Source: JACVRW01 sp963803245 (lineage in GTDB: Bacteria > Actinomycetota > Thermoleophilia > Solirubrobacterales > Thermoleophilaceae). From it: 64,000 nt of DNA. A program made the position numbers and the translations under genes. Numbering within the stretch: position 1 is the first letter of the stretch; each line of letters starts with the position of its first letter. The DNA lies in NCBI GenBank assembly GCA_963803245.1, contig CAWDLI010000011.1, positions 62,001-126,000 on the forward strand, in the 5' to 3' direction. The notes beneath the pieces were generated by a model, which was not told the DNA's origin, did not search any database, and saw only the letters and a program-made list of their open reading frames with translations. Shown here piece after piece: positions 16,044-24,576 of this stretch.

Positions 16044-16784
16044 GTGGACCTCGCCGTGCTTGCGCTGGCCGGTGGAGCCACCGCGCTCGCCACCGGGCTC
16101 GGCGCCGTCCCGGTTTTCATGCTCGGCGAGCGAGCAGAGGCGTTCCGGCCGTTCCTGTGGGGGCTTGCCATCGGGCTGATGAGCGTCGCGTCGGTGGTGG
16201 GCCTGATCCTCCCCGCCCTCGACGAGGGCTCCGCGGCAGAGGTGGGCACCGGGCTAGTGGTGGGCGTGCTCTTCCTCCTGGCGAGCCGCCGCTTCCTCGC
16301 TCACCGTGACCCACACATCGCCGGGCTTCGCGGCGCGGGGGTGCGCCGCTCGGTCCTCGTGTTCGCCGTGCTGCTCGTGCACAGCCTGCCGGAGGGCTTC
16401 GCGATCGGCACGGCCTTCGCCTCCGACACGGAGGGCCTTGCGCTGTTCGTATTCCTAGCGATCGCCCTCCAGAACATCCCGGAGGGCACGAGCGTGTCGA
16501 TCCCCATGCAGGGGGCGGGGTTCGGGCGCGCCCAGCAGTTCTGGGCGGCCGTGCTCACGAGCGCGCCACAGCCCGTCGGGGCCGTGATCGCCTACCTGGC
16601 GGTGGAGCAGATCACGGGGCTGCTGCCGCTCTCGTTCGCGTTTGCGGCCGGGGCGATGCTCGCCCTCGTCTTCGTCGAGCTGCTGCCGCAGACGCTCGCA
16701 CCTGGCGGCCGCTGGAAGGCCCTCCTCGGCTCGGCTCTCGGGGCAGCGCTGATGCTTGTCCTCGCGGCCCTGCTAGGCGTCTAG
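16044..16784 (+). CDS. ZIP family divalent metal transporter, 246 aa
   Basis: About eight membrane segments with the two ZIP metal-binding helices clearly seen: LLVHSLPEGFAIGTAF (His-x2-Pro-Glu-Gly) and ALQNIPEGTSVSIPM (Asn-x-Pro-Glu-Gly). ZIP proteins take up zinc, iron or manganese into the cytoplasm. The start is GTG 8 bases after the response-regulator stop, which suggests co-transcription with it. The end overlaps the convergent FAD oxidoreductase gene by 12 bases. Confidence 0.9.
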   Translation: MDLAVLALAGGATALATGLGAVPVFMLGERAEAFRPFLWGLAIGLMSVASVVGLILPALDEGSAAEVGTGLVVGVLFLLASRRFLAHRDPHIAGLRGAGVRRSVLVFAVLLVHSLPEGFAIGTAFASDTEGLALFVFLAIALQNIPEGTSVSIPMQGAGFGRAQQFWAAVLTSAPQPVGAVIAYLAVEQITGLLPLSFAFAAGAMLALVFVELLPQTLAPGGRWKALLGSALGAALMLVLAALLGV

Positions 16785-17895
16785 CTTGCGCAGGTACCGA
16801 CCGAGCTCCTCGGCCACGACCTTGTCGTCCGCGTCCCACGGGGGCTCGTCCAGCACCTCAGAGTCCACGACGGCCCCGGGCTCCAGTCGCGCCTGGAGGT
16901 AGAGCCTGCGGCGCTCGCCCGAGATGAGCGCGCCGCGGAGGACGGGCTCGAAGCGCTCGGGCTCGATGGTCGCCCGCGAGCGCCGCGATGCCGGATGCGG
17001 CGACGTCGGCCTGCTGGGCTCCGAGCCCACCCTGCTTGACCGGGAAGTCCGCGGCGTCGCCGGCCGCGAAGACGTGTTCCCCCATGCCGACGACCCGGCA
17101 GCGCTCGTCGATCGGGATGAAGCCGTCCTGATCGCCCGGCAGCCCGCGGATCGTGCGTCCCCGCAGACGCGGTAGGGACACGATGGTCCCGGGCTCGAGC
17201 TCACGCCCGCCCGGGTGGACGATCAGCTGCCGGTTGGTCGGCACCTCGGCGCGCGAGCCCGTGATCAGCCGCACCCCGGCCTCCTCGAGCGTAGTCCTCA
17301 CGACGCCCGCGACCGAGGCACCGAAGGCCTCGAGCGGAGCTTCCTCGGGAGTCACGACGGTGACCGTGACGTCGTCGAAGCCGGAGGCGACGGCCCTGTC
17401 GGCGGTCTGCAGCGCCAGCTCATAGACGGGCAACGACCAGGCCGGTCCCTCGGGCACGACCAGGGCGATCCGCTTGTTGTAGCCCTCCTCGATGTCTTGG
17501 ACGATCCCCAGGAAGGTGTCCTCTGCGTGGGCGTCGTCGAAGGTGGTCACGTGTTCGAAGGCCGGCACCGAGCGGGCGCCGACGGCAACCAGCAGGGCGT
17601 CATACGGAAGGCTCTGTCCGTCGCGGGTGTGCACGACCTGACCGTCGCCGTCGACCCACTCGACCGCGTCCTCGACGAGGGCGGCGCCGGCGTCGCCCGC
17701 GATTTGGGCCAGCGGGTAGCGGCCCACGGCCCCTCCGGCGAACGGCTCCTTCACGGCGAGCGGCCGATAGCGCAGCTCGCCCTCCGGAGAGACCATCGTG
17801 ATCTCCACCCCGTCGCCAACCAGCCTTCGCAGGCGCAGTAGCCCCTCGACCGCCGCGATGCCCCCTCCACAGATGACCACCCGAAATCCGCTCAT
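16773..17895 (-). CDS. FAD-dependent NAD(P)/quinone oxidoreductase, interrupted by a frameshift near 16971
   Basis: Two-dinucleotide-binding flavoprotein of the sulfide:quinone reductase/NDH-2-like type: FAD motif VVICGGGIAAVEGLLRLR at the N-terminus, LLVAVGARSVP in the middle, and AAGDAADFPVKQGGLGAQQAD late. The first frame runs from ATG 17895 to about 16975 (GIAALAG). The expected C-terminus (TIEPERFEPVLRGALISG through GRYLRKLDA) continues one frame over to a stop at 16773. The paralogue at 18000 shows the same C-terminal region in frame, which confirms the break. It is either a sequencing indel or an early pseudogene. The gene is divergent from its paralogue. Confidence 0.82.
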
Positions 17896-17999
17896 GGCGG
17901 CGACCCTAACCGGGGCCCGGAGCCACTGCGGGTAACCACTGAGACGGTCGCGCTGTTCCCCCGGATGCCGCCCCCCGTGCGGTGGACGAGCCTTGAGCC

Positions 18000-19217
18000 A
18001 TGGCCAACGGAGCCAAGCGCCGCGTGATCATCGTGGGAGGTGGAGTGGCGGCGCTCGAGGCGCTGCTCGCCCTTCGCTCCCTTGCGGGCGACCTGGCATC
18101 GGTCGAGCTGGTGGCGGACACGCCCCAATTCAGCTATCGGCCGCTCGCCGTGGGCGAGCCGTTCGGCCTGGGAGCCTCCCACCGCTTCGACCTGACCCGG
18201 ATCGCGCATGAGCAGGGCGCTGTGCTGCACCTCGCCGGCATCGACTCCGTCGATCCCGGGGAGCGGCGCATCGTCACCTGGGACGGCCGGAGCTTCGGCT
18301 ACGACCACCTGCTGGTCGCCGTGGGGGCCCGCGCGACCACCGCGATCCCGGGGAGCGTCTCGATCAAGGGTCCCGCCTACACCAGCCGCTTCCGCACCGT
18401 CCTGCGTGAGCTCGACAAGCGGCAGATCACTCACGTGGCCTTCGCCGTGCCCGCAGGAGCGTCCTGGCCGCTGCCGCTCTACGAGCTCGCGCTTCTCACC
18501 GCGGCTCACGTCGCCGAGCGCGGGCTGCGGAATGTTCAGCTCCGGCTCGTCACGCACGAGTCGGAGCCGCTCGACGTGTTCGGGGCGAAGGCGTCCGCCG
18601 CGGTACGTGAGCTGCTCGAGGACAGCGGCATCGAGGTCCTGACGGACAGGGTGCCGCTCGAGGGGCGCCCGGGCGAGCTCGTGACCGCTCCGGGCCCGGC
18701 GCTGGTTGCCGACAGAGTGGTCAGCCTCCCCGGCCTGAAGGGGCCGGCGATCCGGGGTCTTCCCCACGATCGCGATGGGTTCATCCCGGTCGACCTGCAC
18801 GGTCGCGTGCGCGGGCTCGAGGACGTGTACGCGGCGGGCGATGCCACAACCTGCCCGATCAAGCAGGGAGGTGTGGCCGCGCAGCAGGCCGACGCGGCGG
18901 CCGAGGCGATCGCAGCTCGCCTGGGCAGGGATCTCGAGCCGCGCCCGTTTCGACCCGTGCTTCGCGGACTGCTCTTGACCGGTACCGGCCCGCTCTACCT
19001 CCGAGCCGAGGTCGCGGGCGGTCGTGGCGACGCTGGACGGGTGTCGGAGCATGCGCTGTGGTGGCCTCCGAGCAAGGTAGCCGGACGACACCTCGCGCCC
19101 TACCTCACGACTCAGCCGACCGAGCTCGCTGGCGCCCGGAGGGGCGTCAACGTGGAAGTGCGCGTCGCGGCCCTTCCGCGTCCGAATCCACGTGCTGGGC
19201 GGGCAACGACGCCGTGA
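18000..19217 (+). CDS. FAD-dependent NAD(P)/quinone oxidoreductase, paralogue, 405 aa
   Basis: FAD-binding motif VIIVGGGVAALEALLALRSL, the second nucleotide region around LLVAVGARATT and VAFAVPAGASWPLPLYELAL, and the late FAD contact VYAAGDATTCPIKQGGVAAQQADAAAEAI. It aligns with the divergent gene at 16773-17895 along its whole length, so the two arose by duplication and inversion. No CxxC redox pair is seen near the flavin. Electron donor and acceptor are unknown. The C-terminal 70 residues contain extra sequence (NVEVRVAALPRPNPRAGR) that overlaps the convergent histidine kinase gene by 71 bases. Confidence 0.86.
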   Translation: MANGAKRRVIIVGGGVAALEALLALRSLAGDLASVELVADTPQFSYRPLAVGEPFGLGASHRFDLTRIAHEQGAVLHLAGIDSVDPGERRIVTWDGRSFGYDHLLVAVGARATTAIPGSVSIKGPAYTSRFRTVLRELDKRQITHVAFAVPAGASWPLPLYELALLTAAHVAERGLRNVQLRLVTHESEPLDVFGAKASAAVRELLEDSGIEVLTDRVPLEGRPGELVTAPGPALVADRVVSLPGLKGPAIRGLPHDRDGFIPVDLHGRVRGLEDVYAAGDATTCPIKQGGVAAQQADAAAEAIAARLGRDLEPRPFRPVLRGLLLTGTGPLYLRAEVAGGRGDAGRVSEHALWWPPSKVAGRHLAPYLTTQPTELAGARRGVNVEVRVAALPRPNPRAGRATTP

Positions 19218-20937
19218 CGGTGGTCCCACCCCCGGGCTCCGAGTCCACGCGGAGCTCACCGCCCACCAGGGAGACGCGCTCGCGCATGCCGAGCAGACCG
19301 AATCCGTCAGCACGCAGGCTCGGGTCGAACCCGCGCCCGTCGTCGCGCACCGACACCGTCACCTGGCCGTCCTCGACAACCGCTATCTCGACGTGCTCCG
19401 CCTCGGCGTGCTTGATCACGTTCGTGAGCGACTCCTGGACGATCCGGTAGACGGCACTCTCGAGCTCCGGCACGTGCCGTGCCGGGCTGCGCCCCCGGTC
19501 GTACGCGAGATCGATTCGCGCCTCGATGTCGAGCCCGGAGGTGGCGGCGGTGCGCTTGATCAGCGCGTCCAGCGCCGGTCCTGTCCCAAGCTCGTCGAGC
19601 GCCGCCGGGCGCAGCTCCGTGATCAACCCCTGGAGCCCGCTTATCGAGAGCTGGATCTGCTCGATCGCCTGGTCGACGGCGGCGACGATTGCCTCCGGGC
19701 GCTCGGATTGGCGGGCGCCCTCGAGCCGCAGCTTGAGGGCCCCCAGCTCCTGCAACGTCTCGTCGTGGAGCTCGCGGGCCCACCGGCGCCGCTCCTGCTC
19801 GGAGGCCTCGACGGAATTGCGCCGGCGGTCGTCCTCGACCGACTGGGCTGTGGCGATGGCGATGGCGGCGCTCGCGGCGAACGAGCTCAGGATGTGCTCG
19901 TCGTCGGCGTCGAAGCCCGGACCACTCCTGAGACGGTCGAACGCGATCAGGAGACCGCGCGTGCCGGCACGAAACGACAGCGGCGCGACCAACGCGGCCG
20001 TCGCCCCGGGCGCGAGCTCTCCAAGCCCGTGCCCCACCCGGCTGGCCAGATCGGCGATGCGCTCCGAGACGCCCGCGTTCAGCGCGGACCCTGCGACCGT
20101 GTCGGTCGTCGCAAGCTCGTGTCCGACGAGCTCGGCACCGGCCTCGCCTGCCGCGGCTGCGACCCGTGCGCGTCCGCCCTGCTCGAGCACCACCACCAGG
20201 GAGCGCGCCTCCAGAAGCGCCCGGCCGCGCTTCACGACCAGCTCCAACACCCGTTCGAGGTCGGTCTCGGCACCGACCGATCGAGCTATGACGGCGGTCG
20301 CCTCGAGGCCACGCACCGCGCGCTCGAGCTCCCCATGCCTGCTCTGCAGGCTCGTGTAGAGGCGAGCGTTGTCGATTGCGATCGCCGCCCAGTCGGACAG
20401 CACGATTGCGGATTCCTCGTCGCGCTCGTCGAAGTCCACGCCCCCTTCCTTGTCGGTGAGGTAGAGGTTGCCGAAGACGACGCCACGAACGCGGATCGGG
20501 ACGCCCAGGAACGTCCGCATCGGCGGGTGCTGTGGCGGGAATCCGTACGAGCGTGGATGCGCCGTCACATCGTGCAGGCGCAGCGGCTCGGGATGACGGA
20601 TCAACTCGCCGAGCACCCCATGTCCCCGTGGTAGCGGGCCGATGCGGCGCCGCTGCTCCTCGTCGATGCCGACGAAGAGGAACCGTGCGAGCTCCTCCTT
20701 CGTCTCGTCGAGAACGCCGACCGCGGCGTAGCGGGCGCTGGTGAGCTCGCGCGCGGTGCGCAGAACGAGATCCAGAACCGACTCGAGGTCGAGCTCCGCC
20801 ACGAGGGTCCGCCCAACGTCGAGCAGCCGGAGCAGCTCCCGTTCGCTGAGCCGGCTTCCCCCCTGGGCGGGGGCCATGTCGCCACCAGGGTCCGGCACGT
20901 CGCGGCCAGCGTACCGCTCGCGCATCCGACGGTCCAT
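19147..20937 (-). CDS. GAF-GAF sensor histidine kinase (DevS/DosS-like layout), about 596 aa
   Basis: Two GAF domains (residues about 25-195 and 215-370) precede a HisKA_3 dimerisation helix with phospho-acceptor His in RRWARELHDETLQELGALKL, then an HATPase with N box VQESLTNVIKHAEAEHV and G box VRDDGRGFDP. This is the layout of mycobacterial DevS/DosT heme sensors; whether heme is bound cannot be judged from sequence alone. No membrane segment is present. Starts at 20937 (ATG) or 20877 (ATG) are both possible; longer upstream reading would run antisense through the USP at 21016. It is a likely partner of the regulator at 15379. Confidence 0.88.
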   Translation of the reverse strand: MDRRMRERYAGRDVPDPGGDMAPAQGGSRLSERELLRLLDVGRTLVAELDLESVLDLVLRTARELTSARYAAVGVLDETKEELARFLFVGIDEEQRRRIGPLPRGHGVLGELIRHPEPLRLHDVTAHPRSYGFPPQHPPMRTFLGVPIRVRGVVFGNLYLTDKEGGVDFDERDEESAIVLSDWAAIAIDNARLYTSLQSRHGELERAVRGLEATAVIARSVGAETDLERVLELVVKRGRALLEARSLVVVLEQGGRARVAAAAGEAGAELVGHELATTDTVAGSALNAGVSERIADLASRVGHGLGELAPGATAALVAPLSFRAGTRGLLIAFDRLRSGPGFDADDEHILSSFAASAAIAIATAQSVEDDRRRNSVEASEQERRRWARELHDETLQELGALKLRLEGARQSERPEAIVAAVDQAIEQIQLSISGLQGLITELRPAALDELGTGPALDALIKRTAATSGLDIEARIDLAYDRGRSPARHVPELESAVYRIVQESLTNVIKHAEAEHVEIAVVEDGQVTVSVRDDGRGFDPSLRADGFGLLGMRERVSLVGGELRVDSEPGGGTTVTASLPAQHVDSDAEGPRRALPR

Positions 20938-20940
20938 GAA

Positions 20941-20948
20941 CCGTAGTT
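20941..20948 (+). promoter_or_regulatory. CCGTAGTT motif, copy 4 (upstream of third USP gene)
   Basis: It reads CCGTAGTTCGCACGG, 67 bases before the USP ATG at 21016. The divergent kinase start codon lies 3 bases away on the other side. The spacing to the USP matches copies 1 and 2 (63-67 bases). Confidence 0.4.
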
Positions 20949-21015
20949 CGCACGGACGGGTGCCGCGGAAGTCCCCGGAGGCCGCACCCAGGAACGAGCC
21001 GTAGGCTCGACCGCC

Positions 21016-21954
21016 ATGAGCCACCAACAGCGGCGGCCTGTCCTGATCGGCTTCGACGGCTACGAAGACGCCGCAGCGGCCATACGCGGCGCCGGCGCCC
21101 TGCTGGGACCTCGTCCAGCCGTCGTCGCCTACGTGTGGGAGCCCCTGGCCGGTCTGCTGCTGCACGCCGAGGCCGATGAGCTGACCGGCACCATGCGCGA
21201 GGCCGCCGACGAGTTCGATGCCGGCGAAACGGACCGCGCGGAGGGCGTCAGCAAGGATGGCGCGCAGCTCGCGAAGAGCGTGGGGTTCGAGGCGCAGGCG
21301 GTGTCGGTCCGCGGGAGGCCGAAGGTGTGGCCCGCTCTGTTGCAACTCGCCGAGGAGCACGACGCGGCGGCGATCGTGATCGGAACCGAGGGCCTTGGCG
21401 CGGTCAAGTCGGCGCTACTCGGGAGCGTTTCGAGAGGGCTGCTCCACCGGTCCAAGCGGCCCCTGCTGATCGTGCCGAACTCGGAGGGAACCCCCCCTGA
21501 CGGGCCTGTGGTCATCGCCTACGACGGCTCCGAGCACGCCCGGCGCGCGATCGAGGTCGCGGGCACGCTGTTCGGCGGACGAGCGGCCATCGTCGAGACC
21601 GTGTGGACGTCGTGGGAGGCCGTGGCGGCAGCCGGCCGGATCGGCGTGCCCGCGGCCGTCGCGGCCGTCGGGGCCGAACGGATGGATCAGGACCTCGCCG
21701 GGAGAGCCGAGCGCACGGCGGCAGAGGGGGCCGCGCTGGCCGGCGAGGTCGGCCTTCAGGCTCGTGCCGAGGTGCTCAAGGAGAGAGGGAACGTCCGCAA
21801 CACGCTCGTCGAGAGCGCGAGCGCTCACGGCGCGGCGTCGATCGTGGTCGGCTCGCGAGGCCGCTCTGCGGTGGGCGCCGCACTGCTCGGAAGCGTCGCG
21901 GCCGGGCTCGCGCACGGGTCCCCTGTGCCGCTGCTCGTCGTTCCCCCGGACTGA
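21016..21954 (+). CDS. Universal stress protein, two UspA domains, 312 aa
   Basis: First UspA domain VLIGFDGYEDAAAAIRGAG to IVIGTEGLGAVKSALLGSVSRGL, second VVIAYDGSEHARRAIEVAG to IVVGSRGRSAVGAALLGSVAAGL; both carry the ATP-binding Gly/Ser pattern. It is the third tandem-USP gene in the island and most like the one at 9099 (both share the CYDGSE/AYDGSE start of domain 2 and a W-x-SW segment). It is divergent from the GAF kinase and followed at once by a membrane-protein gene (TGATG overlap), so the two are likely co-expressed. Confidence 0.91.
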   Translation: MSHQQRRPVLIGFDGYEDAAAAIRGAGALLGPRPAVVAYVWEPLAGLLLHAEADELTGTMREAADEFDAGETDRAEGVSKDGAQLAKSVGFEAQAVSVRGRPKVWPALLQLAEEHDAAAIVIGTEGLGAVKSALLGSVSRGLLHRSKRPLLIVPNSEGTPPDGPVVIAYDGSEHARRAIEVAGTLFGGRAAIVETVWTSWEAVAAAGRIGVPAAVAAVGAERMDQDLAGRAERTAAEGAALAGEVGLQARAEVLKERGNVRNTLVESASAHGAASIVVGSRGRSAVGAALLGSVAAGLAHGSPVPLLVVPPD

Positions 21955-22544
21955 TGTTCTGGGATTACCTGGCACTTGCAGGCGTGGTCTTCGCGCTCAA
22001 CCTGCTGCCGGCGTTCGGACCACCGACCAGCGCGGTGCTGGTCGCGTTCACCCTGAACTTCGATCTCGCCCCGGTGCCGTTGATCGCGGCGGGCGCAATC
22101 GCAGCGGCCTCCGGACGACTCGTCCTGGCGACCGCGACCAGGCGCCTTCGCCCGCGACTGTCCGGGAAGAGACGCGAAAGCCTTGCGGCCGCACAGCGTT
22201 ACCTGGAGGCAAACCGAGCGCGAACCGCCGCCGGGCTGGGGCTGTTTGCCCTGTCGCCCGTCCCGAGCGGCCAGCTTTTCGTGGGCGCAGGGCTGATGTC
22301 GGTCCGCCTGCTGCCTCTGACGCTTTCGTTCTTCGCCGGACGCGTCGTCTCCTACAGCCTCTACGTGACCGGCGCCCACGCGATCAAGGGGTCCATCGGC
22401 GACCACGTCGTCGACGGACTCACCTCTCCCCTCGGGCTCGCACTCCAACTCGTCAGCCTGATCGCCCTCGTGCTTCTGCTCCGCCTCGACTGGGTGGCGA
22501 TCCTGGAGCGCCGGCAAGACGTTCGATCTCGTAGTGCAGCGTGA
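21954..22544 (+). CDS. Small multi-pass membrane protein, 196 aa
   Basis: Start ATG overlaps the USP stop by one base (TGATG). The protein has about four to five hydrophobic segments (LALAGVVFALNLLPAFGPPTS, APVPLIAAGAIAAASGRLVL, GLGLFALSPVPSGQLFVGAG, LTLSFFAGRVVSYSLYV, LALQLVSLIALVLLL). The P-x-P-S-x-x-F-x-x-AG stretch resembles DedA/VTT-type re-entrant loops, but I would not assign it firmly. Coupling to the USP suggests a stress-related membrane role. The end overlaps the convergent gene by 92 bases. Confidence 0.65.
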   Translation: MFWDYLALAGVVFALNLLPAFGPPTSAVLVAFTLNFDLAPVPLIAAGAIAAASGRLVLATATRRLRPRLSGKRRESLAAAQRYLEANRARTAAGLGLFALSPVPSGQLFVGAGLMSVRLLPLTLSFFAGRVVSYSLYVTGAHAIKGSIGDHVVDGLTSPLGLALQLVSLIALVLLLRLDWVAILERRQDVRSRSAA

Positions 22545-23814
22545 GGAATCGCTGTCCGGCCAGAGAGAAGCTGTGGGCCGTCCTCAGCTCGCCTTCGTCG
22601 ACGTAGACGAAGATGCGCTCCTGGAAATAGAGCAGCTTGATGACGGTGAGGGCGTCCCTCTCGCTGTCGACGGAGCTCAGGTAGTGACCCGGAAACGGCA
22701 GCTCGCTTCGCGACGTCAGCACGAAGTCGTGCTTCCCGGCGTTCTCGGGAAGGAGGGTGGCGGTGAAGTTGGCGCTCGGGATCGGGAAGCCGACGCTCAC
22801 ATAGCCGCGGTCCTCGTGCCTGAAGGTCGTGTAGATGCCCACGTAGATCGGCTTGCCCGAGTCCGCGTAGGTCCGGATCCAGCCCCGGATGTCGATCTCC
22901 TCGTTGCCGTCCAGGGCGATCGTGTCGATCGTGCTGATCATGCCCCGCTGGGCCTCTTCGATGTTGGACGGGATCGTGGCCTGCCCGAGCGGCTGCGCGA
23001 CCAGCAGCTTGAAGAGCTCGTACCCGGGCTTCATCCAGCGGCGCCACTCGGGAATGATCGAGAGCTTGAACCGGCTGGTGTGCTCGTAGAACTCGCGGAT
23101 CAGCGGATGCACCCGGCCCGCGTCGAAGGTGGGCCCGTCGAGGCTGTCGAGCGAGGCGATGATCCCGACGTCGGGGGGATTGCGGCGGAACGTGCCACCG
23201 CGGACCTTCGCGAGCTGCTCGACGTAGTCGGCGCCCACGTACCGCGAGCGCGCCTCGAAGGGCACGACGTAGCGCAGCTCCGCCGCCGGCACCTCCTCGG
23301 CCATCACGCGGACGAGGGGCCGATCGCGGTAGACGATCGCGGCGACCACGCGGTAGACGACCGCCACCGCCGCCGCGACCAGCGCGGAGTCGATGCCGGC
23401 GTCGAGCACCTCGAACAGGACGCCCAGGGCAACGCCGACTCCGAGGCCGAGGGCCGCCTTGAGCGGGCGCAGACCGAGCAGACCGAGTAGCGCGCCGCTG
23501 ATGATCGCGGTGAGCAGGGCCTCGTCGGGGCCGTAGATCAGGCCCAGCAGCCAGCCGAACAGCGCCATCAGCAGAGCGCTGCTGAAGATGCGCTGCCAGA
23601 GCGGCTTGATCTGGGCCCCTCCCCTGCTCAGCGTCGTGAGCACCTCGGCGGGTGCGTAGACGGCGGCCCCGATCACGGCGCCGAGGCCGGCCCCCACTCC
23701 GTCGATCGCGTCGCCCAGCACAGCGCCCGACGCCGCACCCAGGGCTATGCCCCAGGCCACCGCGTCGCGGATTTGGCCGGAACGGCTCCGCCTGCGTCGG
23801 TCCGGGTCGGTCAC
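22453..23814 (-). CDS. Uncharacterised membrane protein with glycine-rich helices and a large soluble domain, 453 aa
   Basis: The first 60 residues hold alanine/glycine-rich helices (DAVAWGIALGAASGAVLGDA, GAGLGAVIGAAVYAPAEVL), then further membrane segments to about residue 190 (LMALFGWLLGLIYGP, ALLGLLGLRPLKAALGLGVG). The remaining 260 residues are soluble and mixed alpha/beta (for example GKPIYVGIYTTFRHEDRGYVS and FTATLLPENAGKHDFVLTS). I do not recognise the family. The GTG at 23814 is chosen because longer reading runs antisense into the gene at 23864. The last 30 residues are low-complexity and overlap the convergent gene. Confidence 0.68.
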   Translation of the reverse strand: MTDPDRRRRSRSGQIRDAVAWGIALGAASGAVLGDAIDGVGAGLGAVIGAAVYAPAEVLTTLSRGGAQIKPLWQRIFSSALLMALFGWLLGLIYGPDEALLTAIISGALLGLLGLRPLKAALGLGVGVALGVLFEVLDAGIDSALVAAAVAVVYRVVAAIVYRDRPLVRVMAEEVPAAELRYVVPFEARSRYVGADYVEQLAKVRGGTFRRNPPDVGIIASLDSLDGPTFDAGRVHPLIREFYEHTSRFKLSIIPEWRRWMKPGYELFKLLVAQPLGQATIPSNIEEAQRGMISTIDTIALDGNEEIDIRGWIRTYADSGKPIYVGIYTTFRHEDRGYVSVGFPIPSANFTATLLPENAGKHDFVLTSRSELPFPGHYLSSVDSERDALTVIKLLYFQERIFVYVDEGELRTAHSFSLAGQRFLTLHYEIERLAGAPGSPPSRGGAEARGRSG

Positions 23815-23863
23815 GCCGGGAGTATCGCCTGAGCGCCCGCTGTCGATCTCGTAGGATCGCGCG

Positions 23864-24241
23864 ATGGAGGAACGGGACCTGGCGCTCGCCCTCGCGCGCG
23901 GACGGATTGCCTTCGGCGTCGTGTCACTACTTGCGCCAGGCCTCCTGGCCCGCACGATGATCGGCGCCGGCGGCTCCGAGGGCGGGACACGCCTCTTCGT
24001 GCGCATGGTCGGTGCGCGCGACCTCGGAGTCGGCCTCGGGCTCCACGTCGCCTTGGACCGCGAAGCGCCCACGCGCGGCTGGCTCGAAGCATCGGCCGTG
24101 GTCGACGGCATCGACGCGGCAGCGGTCGTCCTCGCCCGCCGGCACCTGCGCCCGGGCGTCTTCCCCGGCACCCTCGGCCTGGCGACCGCCGGAGCGGTGC
24201 TCAGCGCATGGCTGGCCCGGCAGCTCGGCGCCGGCGACTGA
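23864..24241 (+). CDS. Small membrane protein, 125 aa
   Basis: Three or four short hydrophobic segments (RIAFGVVSLLAPGLLARTMIG, LGVGLGLHVALD, VDGIDAAAVVLAR, LGLATAGAVLSAWLARQ). The pattern RLFVRMVGARDLGVGLGLHVAL occurs in a group of small actinobacterial proteins of unknown function (DUF4267-like; weak recognition). It starts with ATG and lies divergent to the protein at 22453. No pathway is suggested by the neighbours. Confidence 0.6.
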   Translation: MEERDLALALARGRIAFGVVSLLAPGLLARTMIGAGGSEGGTRLFVRMVGARDLGVGLGLHVALDREAPTRGWLEASAVVDGIDAAAVVLARRHLRPGVFPGTLGLATAGAVLSAWLARQLGAGD

Positions 24242-24268
24242 AACCGGTCTCGTTTCGATTCCGGATCG

Positions 24269-24514
24269 ATGAAGGCCTTCTCGCGCAGACGTGAAATACG
24301 TCTGTCGATGGCTCGAATGGAATTGAACGATCACGATCTGCTCCTGGACCTGGACTGCCCGGAGTGCGGCCACAGCATCCCCACCACGGTCGGGCAGGTT
24401 CGGTCCAGCGCCACGGTCCGCTGCTCCTGCGGCCAGCGCATCGGAATCGACGGGCGCGAGTTCGCGGACGAGCTGCAGCGGCTCGAGGACCGGCTCGACA
24501 GGTTCGACCGCTAG
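24269..24514 (+). CDS. Small zinc-ribbon protein, 81 aa
   Basis: Two Cys knuckles, DCPECGHSIPTT and VRCSCGQRIGI, give a four-Cys zinc ribbon at residues about 29-60, followed by a charged helix (LQRLEDRLDRF). It is close in style to small adaptor or nucleic-acid-binding ribbons. Start options are ATG 24269, 24308 or 24317; the shorter starts give a protein beginning just before the ribbon. Function unknown. Confidence 0.62.
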   Translation: MKAFSRRREIRLSMARMELNDHDLLLDLDCPECGHSIPTTVGQVRSSATVRCSCGQRIGIDGREFADELQRLEDRLDRFDR

Positions 24515-24576
24515 CACTCTGTCTGGTTTCGCGCCCACCCCCCGGGCGTGAGGCCCGACAGTCGTACAGGGCGCGG

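Noticed and set aside
20938..21360. N-terminal extension of the GAF kinase over the third USP gene
   Set aside because: The added text is antisense to a clear UspA domain and has no domain of its own.
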